A stretch of 64,000 nt of DNA from Apostichopus japonicus (Eukaryota; Echinodermata; Holothuroidea; Aspidochirotida; Stichopodidae). The stretch lies in contig NC_092580.1 in NCBI RefSeq assembly GCF_037975245.1, positions 22,616,501 through 22,680,500 on the forward strand. Direction: 5' to 3'. The notes under the pieces were generated by a model. It was not told where the DNA came from and searched no databases. It saw only the letters and a program-made list of their open reading frames with translations. Made by a program: the position numbers and the translations under genes. Position 1 is the first letter of the stretch; each line of letters opens with the position of its first letter. Positions 1 to 12,754 of this stretch are shown here, one piece after another.

Positions 1-2155
1 ACAGGGTGGAAGATTTTCTCTTGAAGCTCTCTAATTAAGATAAGATTTACATCCTCTGGAACCGGCAAAGCTTATCGATTTAACGATAACGTCACCTATT
101 AAACACTGATACTTGAGGTTATGAGTATCCTTTATTCATTACTCTGATTTTTTTGACAGAGATAACTATCTGTTCTATTTTTTAATATTTGTGCGTGTGT
201 GTTATAGAATTTCGAACTTTTGATACAGGCCTGAAAGGAACAACTTCAATTGTTAACAATATAATCCTTATATGATATAGCTGCTAAAACTGAACGTGTT
301 CCATTAACATTTTCTCTTATTTGTTCTTTTAGTTCTATTTCCAATGATACACTATAGTCTGCTGTTGCGCAATCGACCACCGAAGACCGATGTGAATATA
401 ATCACCGGGTTAAACATATGAAGTGTGTAAGCTTCATTTGAGTACAAGAATTTACAACTTTAATTAAAGTGTCTATAAGTGATGATTGGGTTGAACAATT
501 CATCTTAGCCAAATCCGGTTATTCTATGTTCCAAAACATATGTAGACAGAACAGATATATGTTTTGCGGACTGACACCAACGAGGTTGATCGCATCGTGC
601 TGAACTTGTGGCCTCACTGTCTGAGTGTGTTATTGAGAATTTGTTGTCCCTCCACCCCCCTCCCCCCCCAAAAAAAACACTTCATTGCCTTAGGCAAAAA
701 ACACGAAGTGAGCAGAACTGAACACACGGTTGTGGCATTTATATATCAAACATTATACTGCCTGTGAGTATTTCTGATAACTTTTTGTCAAATTTTTTTT
801 ACACAACATTGCGTTAGATAGAGTCACGCGAAATGAGAAGAACTGAATACAGTATTGTGGTTTTGATACATTTAGAATACGACAAATCAAACCTAAGTCA
901 GTGATGGACTGTATAAGCTACAGTGAGATGCGTGCATTCGTCTATCAGCACAAACTGTGTAAACAGCTGGAAAGGTGTGGCTATAGGCCAATTATCACAT
1001 GATATATTATATAGTCACGAATACCTACGCGATTGTTCTCTACAAACCATTTTCTCACCATGAAACGTTTTCAAATACTTGTATCATTGAATTGTTTTAC
1101 GAAAATTTATATTAAATTTACTCTGTAAACCTCTTTAATATCTCTCATAGATATATATCCCAGACTTTATGGCATACCTGGGAATTATTTCCTTGACCAG
1201 TTCAGATTTTTTCCCCTATATTTGAACGTGATCTCAACTTAACCATTCCAGAACAATGAGATTCCAGATGTCAGGTTGTCTTTCTCGGCGGCTAGCATGT
1301 AGGCGGAGCTAAGAGAAAACTGCTTGTGATTGGTTATTTGGAGCAATCTGTTAATTAATACCGTAGTATTTTTTTAAGGGAAGTGATTAATTCCACTAAT
1401 TGTGAACAATATCCAATAATAGTATTATCCCTAGCTAAAGCTTGAGATTTTTGATGATGAAATAAGAAGCCCTGAACTAACTTGCCGGCATATCTATATA
1501 GTGATGATTTAAACATGAAATTGAGAACAGAAAATAGAAGAAATCAGCGAAAAATAAAGTGGAATCGTTCATGTTTTTTCTTAAAGTTATCGAAGTACCC
1601 TTTTGACGGCATTACCCGTCAAATATTTTATCAACATTAGAGGAAAGATCCGTATTTTGTACCGGCCACACTCTACCGGAAGACCCACGCTCCCATATTA
1701 TGACACTTTATAGTGAGTACAGAGTCACAAACAGGATCACTGTCAGATATTTCGGATTATTAAAATTTCGTCACTTAAAAATAAGTAGAATATAGTATAG
1801 AGCTTATTAAAATCAGCACAAAAACTGTTGCAAGGCATATGACTCCAACATAATCGCCCTAAATAAGACCAGTAAAAACACAACTTATTCATGTTTCTCA
1901 TAAAATAAAGTATTTTATATACATTTACATGCATGGGTATATGTTCTAATGCATAATATATATTGTCGAGATAGAAAAAGCTAAACATTTATATCCAACA
2001 GTTCTACAGGCTAACATCATGTTGCACTTTTCAAAAGGCTCAATGTGAAAGTTGCTCTTGTTATCAGAAGTCACTTAAAAATTAATGCCACCTTTTGGGC
2101 AAGATTTCTTGATGTATATTTTAAGCAGCCTTCCACTAAAAAACAAGATGCTATT
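1..2155. other. 5' flank of FREP gene A, no gene seen
   Basis: AT-rich DNA that matches 21554-23710 almost base for base. Only short ORFs without recognisable domains occur. A C-run followed by an A-run near 650-680 differs in length between copies. I see no RNA gene or convincing exon. Confidence 0.6.
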
Positions 2156-2163
2156 GTTACATG

Positions 2164-3719
2164 CAATGTTCGACTTATGGCCAAAAAATTGCATAGCAAC
2201 AAATTTTGACAATTGCTATACAATATTTTTGTTGCATAGCAGTTCCCCAATATTGAATAGCAGTTTTGAAATTACCACAAAACGGACCAAATGTTGGCGA
2301 TCAATGTATTAACTAGAAAATGTTTGTTTATTATTATTATTATTTATACTAGTGTTGCTACGATAATCGTTTTCAATATCGGTATCGGCCGATATTTGCA
2401 ATATCGGCAGCATATCGGTATCGGTAAAATTTTGCCTAATTGCCGATAACAGCAAACCGATATTGAACTTTTCTTTTTAACAGCAGAGCTACCTGTACTT
2501 ATTTATACTTGCAATGATTTGTTAATCTGCCCAAGACGATCCATTTCTTTAGCGTCAGTTAAACTCAGATTCATTTTCGATTAATATCCATGGAAACCTG
2601 ACTCTCCGTAACATCTAAAAACACGTCTACGGCGCGCGAATATAACCATTGACCTTCGTGAACCTTGGCCTACACACAGCATTAGTGCAGCATATATACA
2701 CTGTACTAACCATTCATTTCCTCAAAGGCCTCCGTGAAAACCTTGAACATGATGCATACAGTAACTGCACAGTTCAGCAGTGTTGGAAAACCTTGTTCAA
2801 TTTCCCGCGAACACACTGCCGATTTCCCGCCGGTGTTCGCCTGCCTAGCACGCGTAACGTGCGAGCATAAAGGCGTGGTGTCCAGGGGCCCGTCTTAGGG
2901 CTATGGTGGGGTCACGGGGTAGAACCCCTCGTGGGGATCCTTGGGGCGAAAGCACCCGAAAATTGTTGTCATTTTTTGGGATGACTGGCGATGAAAAAAT
3001 TCGCAGTTGAGGATGCAAAATACTGACAACTTTTTTTATTTAAATTGTCACGAAACTGATGAAAATTTTAAAATGACAAGTTAAAGTAGCTGTATTATGT
3101 TATAAAATGAAAAGAGATTTAATCTGTCTTTCAATCTTTAAAAAGTGCAACTTACAAAACTTCCGATATTATGAAACAAACAACGTTCAGCAAAGCCCCG
3201 TTTCTAGACTGCCTAACAATGAATAGCGTGCACTATGCGTACATTTTTACAACTGCAGTGTTTAACCCTATACCCAACTACTGTACCACGGTACATGTGC
3301 TGCGAATTTGCCCAGGTACCTTCCCAACAACTGTGAGCTCATCCCCTGTATAACACCTGTTTGTTAACATTTTTTGGCACGTTGCCAGGGAACCTTTTAG
3401 TTACGTGAGATCCGTAACCGCCGAGGTGGTTAGGCTATTTGCTTTACACTTAACTATGATAGGATATTATTTTTTCAGGTTTTTTTTCGCTATACGGTCA
3501 AGTCAATAAGTTGTACATTGAGTATAAACTCAATAAATTATAACTTCTACATTGTGATCGACAGTTCGTAAGTTAAGGTTTGAGTGTTTGCTCCCAAATC
3601 TGACTAGGAATTTGTATCGCACAAATCGGCAGAAAGTGCGATGCTGATTTGAAAACGTCTCGCAAGTTTGTCGTTTTGGATCGCATTTTGCGATGCGATA
3701 CCGGAAAAATCGAACACTG
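2164..3719. mobile_element. Nonautonomous hAT element with 8-bp target duplication
   Basis: The 1556-bp block is absent from copy B, where the uninterrupted site reads CTATTGTTACATGGTTGTG at about 23711. In copy A, GTTACATG is duplicated on both sides (2156-2163 and 3720-3727). The ends are imperfect terminal inverted repeats: CAATGTTCGACTT on the left, and CAGTGTTCGATTT when the right end is reverse-complemented. An 8-bp duplication with CA(R)TG-type ends is the hAT signature. No transposase reading frame is visible inside. An internal stretch near 2380-2460 is rich in short ATCGGTATCGG-like repeats. Confidence 0.93.
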
Positions 3720-3727
3720 GTTACATG

Positions 3728-4061
3728 GTTGTGAGGATAGCACAATTAATTATGGCACCATAAAAAAGCGTATAACATTTTGAAAATTTAAATGAACCGG
3801 CTGCTGCCTTAAAAAAAAAATCGATTAATGAAAAAGCAGACAGACACATATATAGACCGAACGGAACCATACAGTTACCGTACATGACAACATATTTGAG
3901 TTCTCAACGATTTAAAATAAAATAAGTTCCAAGTTGGCCTCGGTAGATTTATGACGTTTCACTGCGTGGGTTGCTTTCTTTCAAGTTATTCCCACCAACA
4001 GTGTTACTGCCTTTCATTTCCATCTATTGCATCGAGACCATCAAAGTGTACAAAAGTCACA
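3728..4061 (+). promoter_or_regulatory. Proximal upstream region of FREP gene A
   Basis: This stretch directly precedes the start codon and is conserved in copy B (23720-24060). A TATA-like CATATATAGA lies near 3846-3855, about 210 bases before the ATG, at the same relative place in both copies. The transcription start cannot be fixed from sequence alone. The reading frame is also open upstream to an ATG at 3951, but starting at 4062 gives a far better signal peptide. Confidence 0.3.
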
Positions 4062-7000
4062 ATGGAGGAGTTTCATCTCTACAGTATCATTTTAAAAATC
4101 ACCATTTTTGCATCGATAGCTCTAAATGCAGCGAACTCTCAAGAATTGGTAAGTCCGAAATATTTCTCCATTTTTCCTTCTTGTGTCAGCTGAAAATTCA
4201 ATTTTGAATTTTCGTGAAGTTATGGTACAGTTTTTCAATCTTTTTTACCCGCCATCTTATTTCTATATTCTGTTTGTTTCAATCGATATTTTTTTTTTTT
4301 GAAACATCAAATGCAGATAAAGTTCTCTTCTAATTGACAGACTTGCTGATGGATTTCTGCCGCTCATTTAGAACAGAAATCTTTATTCCAGATTCTTAAG
4401 AATTATTTTGTGTCTTATCTTTTCTTTTTTAAAAAAACTCCTCATACTTGCATATTTTTTTAAATAATAATTCTTGTGTATCACCCCTTGCCTCCCTTTC
4501 TATTTTGCAAGTACATTTCGAAAATTCACGCTGCATATTCATAATTGTCCTATAGGCTTCTACCCTGTTTATCTGTCGCTAACTTGAAACTTTCTAAATT
4601 GTTACCAAACTTGAATCGGTTCACCTACACCTTTCTTGTATAAACTCACGTTACTTGATGTAGTTGCAAACACAACATTTGTTTTGCTTTAGGTTCGAGT
4701 AATATTCTGTGACTTTATTTTGCTATTGTCATTCAAAACTCGTTTCCAGACACTATAGTTAATTTTAGGTTATATAATATTAATGTCAGTTCCTATATTT
4801 CTATTAAACCTCTCGCCAACATAAACCTTATCTCATTTTACTTACTTTTATGGTATGTAGTATTTCAATTATATGAAATGTGTTACGTCAATACGCCTTG
4901 ATAGAAAATAAAGTCAAACGTTTTGCTGTTTACCAAAGCTGTAGAGTATTAAGTTCTCAAAATATGGTTGCAATTAATCAAACTTTCATGTATTAATTAT
5001 TTTTCAAAATGAAAAATAAATCACAAACAGCAAATTCATTTTTTTTCAATCCTGCTGCATAACTTGAAATCAAAAGTTAACACTCGTCTAGCGAATGAAC
5101 ACATCTTTTTTTTTTTGGGGGGGGGGGCTAGGGGTAAATACTAGTACATATATATTTCTTTCTGGTTTGCTCTCTCTAATCTCAATCTATTGAGGAAACT
5201 AGTTTCATTCAGTTTATCGGTTTACGTTGACAATAGCAATTACCTCCTATCACGGAGGATCGCATCCTTCAAATTTTTAAAAATCCTTGATTAATCCACA
5301 AAACAATATTCAATGAAATTGTTACTTTTTATTCTATATACTCTTTGTATCGAAATATAGACATTGGTGAAGAAAACGATTCTTCTTTGTGACTTTTAAA
5401 TATCTTCAGAAAATCATAGTTTTTAGAATAATCCCAAAGTCAAAAACATTTGGTAAGAGTGTAAATTAAAAATTATGGTCACATTTTCTCAAATTGAGAT
5501 TAAGTAGAATTATATTAGCTATCACTGCATCTCCCTTCCTTGGTTTACTACATATTTAACACAGTCAGTTCTACTTCGAGAATTCATAAAAAAGATTCCT
5601 TCATTAAAACGTATAAAAAGTATTTCAAACATGTAAATGAATATGCTAATAAAACGCTTGATATTAATGTAAAAATTTCTGTTCAAGAAGAAACGACTCC
5701 TTTAAGTTATCATGTATTAGTAATTATAGTTTCCTCTTCAATGTCATGTTTTTACTGATTAAACATGTTATCATTTCTTACTACTATTTCAGGCATATTG
5801 AAATTTGCACACAAAATACAGACATAGCTTAAAACTTTATAAACTTATGCTCAAAAAATATATATATTCAGGGGTGTCTACATCCATACTTAAGAAGTAC
5901 AAAAAAGGAAGAGGAAAAAAGGAGAGAGGGAGATGTGAAATAGTTTCGAATTCATTGTTATAAAACTAGCACACTGATTTATTCAAACTTAACTTTAATT
6001 TCTATATTACATGAATGAAACGTGACTGATATTACAGATAGGAAAAATCAAGAGATGGCAAAACAAAAAATAGATATGGATTCATATCTAATTCGTACTT
6101 CGAGACTAGATTCATATCTAAATCGTACTTTGAGACTAGATTCATATCTATATTTTACTTTGAGACTAGATTCATATCTAAGTCGTTCATTTTGATGGAT
6201 ATTCAGTGACAGTCTTCTACTCCCAATATTAACTGTAAAATGCTTTAGAACATACCTACTTGTGAGGGGGGGGGGAATATTTTAGCAATATTGAGCTTTA
6301 TGCAATACCAAGTTTTACTAACTTGCTGAACTATTTTATATATTTATTGATCTTGATATCGCTTTCCTTGTGAGTTGAGTCTTATCGGACAAAGTTGAGT
6401 GTTTTTTTTTTCACCTGTTGAAGTTTGGAACCCTCGTCTAGCATTTAGCATGCAAACTGTTTCTATGCGTTAGAAGATTAACGAACAGTAATGATAAATC
6501 TTAATTTAAAATAAAGGTTTTAAAAAAAAACCAACTTAGTTCTAAAAACTGTAAAAACTGTTTGTCCCGTTCTCATTTATAATCTACATTTCCCCACATT
6601 CTTTCGTATTTTCGTTAAAATCGTTCTTTGGTTGTATGCATTTTCATTCAGAGTCCCCTTTTTGTTATTTTCTGGGGTAATGTAATCAATTTCTAGTGTC
6701 TGTAGTTCATGAAGAATGACAAATAGATACAGATTGCTTTACATATTCAGTCCTTTTTACTAATATATCTTGTTGGTGCAGGGGGATAACTTATATTGAC
6801 ATATTTTAACACCGTGTTAACTTCTAATTACTCCCTAGCTGTGAAGTTTTATTAACATCATGATGACATAAAACGCATAAAATGGAAACTTATCAGCAAA
6901 CGTTATAACGGCATATATTATTTTTAATAACTCAAAAAAGAGAAAAAGATAAATAACAAAAAACATTGCCGTTTTTATTCGAAAGAGTTGAAAGTGTGTG

Positions 7001-10000
7001 TCATTCACATTTCTTATTTGATCGAAATACAGCCATACTTTCGATTACCGTAATTTCGAAGATGCTTTCCGACATGTTCTTGCAATAATATAAATTAAAA
7101 CAACCTGAATGAATTTTCTGCATCTATTGAAATGAACACAGGACTTCACAATATGATGGTTTAATTTAGTTTCTAATGCTTTAAATTGTAATTCCTATAT
7201 TGTATTTTGGCGGTTGAATGCTTCCATTTTTAAAAAGCGTTATTCTTGGCAAAGATAATGTCTGTCCTCCTTTAAATGAGCGGATTATGACTCAAACCAG
7301 CAAGTGATTACATCTTGTTCACTAAACAATGTTTAAGCGATGCATATCTACCCATCACCCTCAATTTTTTCTTCAACTCAAGCTATCATACTTTCAAAAA
7401 GTATTTCAACCTCGCATATCATTTTTTCTCTCCATATCGTTCATCGCAGGAGTTTAATATGACTTTATACGAAATATCCGAGTAAACGTACTCGAGAAAA
7501 TCTTCATTATAAATGTTAATATTTATCTTCCTATTTAATAATTGAAAAAAAAATATCGATGCTTGATAACTCGAGAATTTACTTGTTGTAATTAATTATT
7601 TACATATCACTCACCCCATTCACTTTATACTTAAGAAGATTGTCTCCTTCTCAATGTTCCGTCTTTTCTACGTTCATATTTATTTCTAGTTACTTACAGC
7701 AGAAATTTTCCAACTGTTCCAGTGTGTATACGCGTTTAGTTTCAATCATAAAGAGTGACAGAATAGCCTTTTAAATAGCCGGCGCACCCCTCCCCCCCCC
7801 ACTTCTCAGTTTTAATACTCATACATTAAATTCATTCAGAGGAATATTTTACATATATTTTTCCCCGTTTTAACTGTTCCCGACTACCTATATATAGATA
7901 CATTATCATGCGATATGCTGAGGTTGGTAGATATACTGATATACTGGTAAATTCTATCCCGATCATTTAATTTAGTTGCTCCGATAACGTTACAACTTTT
8001 AAAAAGTGTTTGTAAGTGAGAGAAAAGATGTTAAAAACTGCCTATCTGAACTGTTAAAATAAATTGTAAATGAAAAGTGACATTTTGACGAAATATTACT
8101 GTGGCACGAATTTTTTAATGCTAAAATAGCACGAGAATGTTATATAGCATGTGCATTCGTTGTCATCACGTTCACTACCCGTTCTGTAGATTAAAGTAAC
8201 TGGAGGTTATTGAAGTATATGTACCCAGGGTTCTGCCCAGGGTAGATTGAGTGCCGGCAGGACTATCTAAGGGGAGCGCCACCATCGGTTGGCGCGGAGC
8301 GTACAAGAAAATTTGGGTTTTGGAAACCCCCCCAGATGGCCGGAAACGGCCCTTCCCGAGTATTCTGAGCCACATATAGACAGCTTTGAAATGAGATCTC
8401 ATGTCTGGAATTTTTCATAATTAATGAAAAAAGTTAGGACAAATATCTGGAGCACCAGAGTACAGACCAGCCGGTGGTGCCTATTAAGTATACTAAAAAG
8501 CAATAGCAATGCACCGTGCACGTGGCTGACTAGTTCGTGTAGCCGTCACGTATAGTCACTACGAGGCGGAGTGCGCTGGTCGTGCCTAATGCAATATGAT
8601 GTAAATTCACCCGCTACGAAGGTTAACGGCCGTATGTGTACTAGCTAGCTGGATAGTGCCTGTGTCTCGCGCGATAAAAATAGATATAAATGAAACTATC
8701 AAAAGTACGATCGGGAGTTGGAAACGGAAACAGTCATTGGTCTGGAATGCGGAACTCTGGTAATTTTTACTAAGTATGACACTGTGATGTGTTGGATATT
8801 TTGAATTTGAACAGTTATGAACTGGATTTCCCCTAGTCTCAAACAGATTGTTTCTGTACGTTCGACCCTCCGGCTATGGAGCTGTTTTTTGGAGTTCCTA
8901 TCGAAAATAAGTGCCGGTCGGAAAAGTCACTCAGGCAGATTGTGGCGGTCGGTAATTCAGCGTGCTGGTCGGGCCCGACCGGCGCCGACCGGCAGCGGCA
9001 GAACCCTGTGTACCGTACCGTTATACCGTCAATTATAACATTCACCATAGCAATGAGAATGCCACTTTAATTGCTTAACGTTATTAAAGAATAAACGTGG
9101 ATATAGAGACTCGATGTCCGATGTTTAACCTCTGTGTGAATTTACAATATTACACTTATCCCCGTTTTGTGTCAATTAAAATCGGGACACTGTCCAATTT
9201 ACATATTCATAGTGAAGGTGTTACCAAAATTTTGTGGGTTACATTCCCGCTATGATATCGGTGCCTAATTATGAACATAATGTATTTAATTTATGAAATG
9301 ATGTGTTTTTTGCTTGAAAACTGTACTTGTATGTGCTAAAACTAAAGTGACAGTGTTCACTTTTACCTTCAATACACAAAATCGTTATATATAGCTGACT
9401 TGACTATGTAACATTTATCATTTATAAAACAGCTCTTCGTTTAATAACTATGTGTTTCAGGTTGAATAGTATTCATTCATTAGTATTCATGGCCAGTGAT
9501 GAAGTAAGTACACAATGAGTCAAAATCATCTGATAACTGCAGGAGGAAACGTTTACATAAGAGGAGCTGTTCTTGAACTGAATTCTAACGACGTGATTTT
9601 ACGGTTCAAAAGTACCCGTTAAAAAAGCGTCGCACCGTTTTTCCCCCAAAAAATAAGCACAATAAAATAATAATTACATCTGGCAGCCGGTATGCTACCG
9701 TCAAAATACATTTTTAAACAATTTTAACAACACTTGTCGGTAAAATATAAAAGTCAGAGGGCCCGACGTTTCGATTCTAGCAGGATCTTTTTCAGAGGCT
9801 AATAGGAACCAAAACAAACTAAGGAGCAATGAAAATGAAAAAAATCTCTCGTCAATTGTTTTACAGTGGTTGTTATACAAAGAAACGATTTTATGTTCCC
9901 ACAGGTGATTGTGCCAATAATTGTGGAATAATTCTGGTTACACTGACGACATGGGAATTACACGTTAACTTATCAGAGTAAAATGAGCTGTATATTTTTT

Positions 10001-12705
10001 TATATAAAAAGGGTTATCAAAATTTAGCTATAAAACTTAATAAAATAATTCTTTCTTAATATATAGCTATTAATATTATCATTCGAATACCAATGGAATA
10101 ATTCGCATCGTACTGGTTGAAGTTGAATATTTATCTCATGCTACCTCTCCTCGCTTTTATAGTTTTAGGAATTTCTTCGTGTCAAATTTCCGTCTTTTTG
10201 CGCATTCGGGTGTATTCCCCTTTCCTACAGAATGCATTCACCAACTTTACTCGTGTATAAATTCAAAAACCTCATCAAATTTGCACTTGATATCTATATA
10301 AGTGATCATTTTGGAGTGAAGAATCGTTACTATACTGACAGACTGATTTTTTGTTTTTAGTAACAGCTTTAATATTCAAACATTAAATCACAAATCTTAT
10401 GATATTTTTCTTCCATGTCGATTCGTGTCCTTTTATCCTCATATATACAGTATATATATTGATTACGTATTGGTATCATGTTAAAATATCAAGCTCTGTC
10501 CTGAGTATTAGCTGTTTACCATTATAGAAATCTTAACACTTTACTGTGTTAAGTTTTAGGTATCGTACCACAGTTACAGTAAAATGTACATCTGCTCGTA
10601 AGGTTAACCGTAGAACAAAATGACTTAAAGCGACCTACTGCAGTGCTTGTTTCGGCATATTTTCAGTCACCTTCATTGTTTTTCTATATTTATTTGAAAG
10701 AGCATAAATCATTGTATAGACCTACAAATGGTGTGAAAATATGGAGAATTGAAGGTGGTATCATAAATTTTTAGAAACTATATGGTTAAATGTGGATATT
10801 CCTTCGAGTGAGCAAACGAAATGATTGCGATTCAGTATGCTGAAATTACTCCTCTTCTAGCTCAAAATCTAAATGGTCATGGTATGGAAATTTGCAGATG
10901 CCATGACAGGCCAAGCCCTTGGCTATCATATGGTGGGTAGGACATACCGGTTGAAAACTTCTATCTATGCTTTAGTAAAATGACGAATTTAGTAGGTAAA
11001 GTCAATGGAACGCTTAATTGTGGTACGACACCTATAGGCAATGCGAATGCCATTTTACGTCAGCAATAGTTTTAGAATTATTACATTTTCCTCTTCCAAA
11101 CCAAACAGTAAACTTACTGATCAATTCTTTGTGTGAGTGTTCCAAATCCAACCGTTCTCCCCAAAGTCACTATTATAGCTATTCCGATGAAGCCCATTCA
11201 CCCACCGCATGTCCCTCCCCACACCATACGCTTACATACTGGTACGCTACTTTTCATTGATTTTTTTCAACACTTTACAAGGAACAAGTTGAAATACTTC
11301 AGTTTTGTTTTATAATTGCATATTCTAGTAGTATTATTATTCCGATATAATCGCAAATGAAATCTTGTTTTCCTACTTTTTAGATCAGACATATGTAGTG
11401 AATAACACAACAATTTACACCTACCTCCAAAATGCTTCCTCCATATCATATTTTGTTAACCGTATATTCCTTGCATATCCATACCGTATGTATTGTCCTT
11501 GGCAATTATGTATTCGTGTACAAATACTATCCAATTATTCCATTTAAAAGAAAATTCCTTACACTTCTAGAGACAACCGGTTAGTCCCGGCTGCGATGCT
11601 ACATTAAATAACATTAAAAGCAAAATCCATATTTTTCTTTATCTTCGAATCAAGACAAAGGAACAAAGAATTCAAACCAGTTTTGGCTGTGCATCAAGTA
11701 AATTGGCGAAAATAACTGCCAGTTGATACAACTCTATGTTAAAAAAGCCAGAACGGTTTGAGGCAAAGTTTGTTTGTCGCTAATCGAAAAACCGATAACA
11801 TTTTATGGCTTGTGGAAACAAGGAAAGGCAGTTACATTGTTATGTAAACTTTTCTATTCACTCTACACATTCTAACAAAAGCAGCATTTAGGGAATAATA
11901 TCTTTGTTTTCTCTCTTCAGGGAACTCCAAAAAGTGGCGGAAACAATCAAGGTGAGTGAAGCCATTTGTAAAAATGTTTGCTCTTTCTTAATATTCGCAA
12001 TCAAAACTTCCAAACTATATTAGTAATGTGCTTCGAATCATGATTTTGTTTAATTTCTTCCCACAACGCTGAAAAAGGAGACTGAATCTTTATTTATTTC
12101 TTTTTTATTTCTATGCCAACTTGAATTCATTCAATCTACTCATCTCCTCTGCCCACATTTTTTTCACACACCTAAGCATACGATATAGGTAGGGGTTGAT
12201 TTGCTCGGGTTTCCTTCAAATTCAATAATACCGTCGGTCGGTAAATACGTTTTTTCTGTGTTTCAAGAGCATAACCTTTATGTTCTTTCGAAATTTCAGA
12301 CGAAACCAAACTTTCAGTAGTTTAAAAAAAAAACAGATGAAAAATTTTAAGTAATTTTGGACGAATGCTGTTGCCATGATAAATAAATAAGATCACCGCA
12401 TTTTTTTGTGACCTATAATGCGTAATGTAACTACAATGTATATTCATTACATAGTTATCAATTAATTACTATATTATGTCATGTTTGTAGAAGCATCGTA
12501 CTTTTTCTATCAACGTTCCGAATATCCCCGAGACTGCGCAGAAGTCAAGGCCCAATGCTCAAACAATAACTCGAGTGGTGTGTTCGTAATAAGACCAGAG
12601 GGATTTGATGAACCATTTGAAGTATTCTGTGAGAATGACGTAGACGGCGGTGGTTGGACAGTAAGATACATTCTAAAAGTTGTTTTCCATTATAAATCAA
12701 TCTGT

Positions 12706-12754
<49 letters not shown>

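Noticed and set aside
2649-2870. ORF inside the hAT element as a possible transposase
   Set aside because: At 73 codons it has no hAT motif; the element is nonautonomous.
3951-4061. Upstream in-frame start for FREP gene A
   Set aside because: It would bury the signal peptide about 37 residues in. The ATG at 4062 places the hydrophobic core correctly in both genes.
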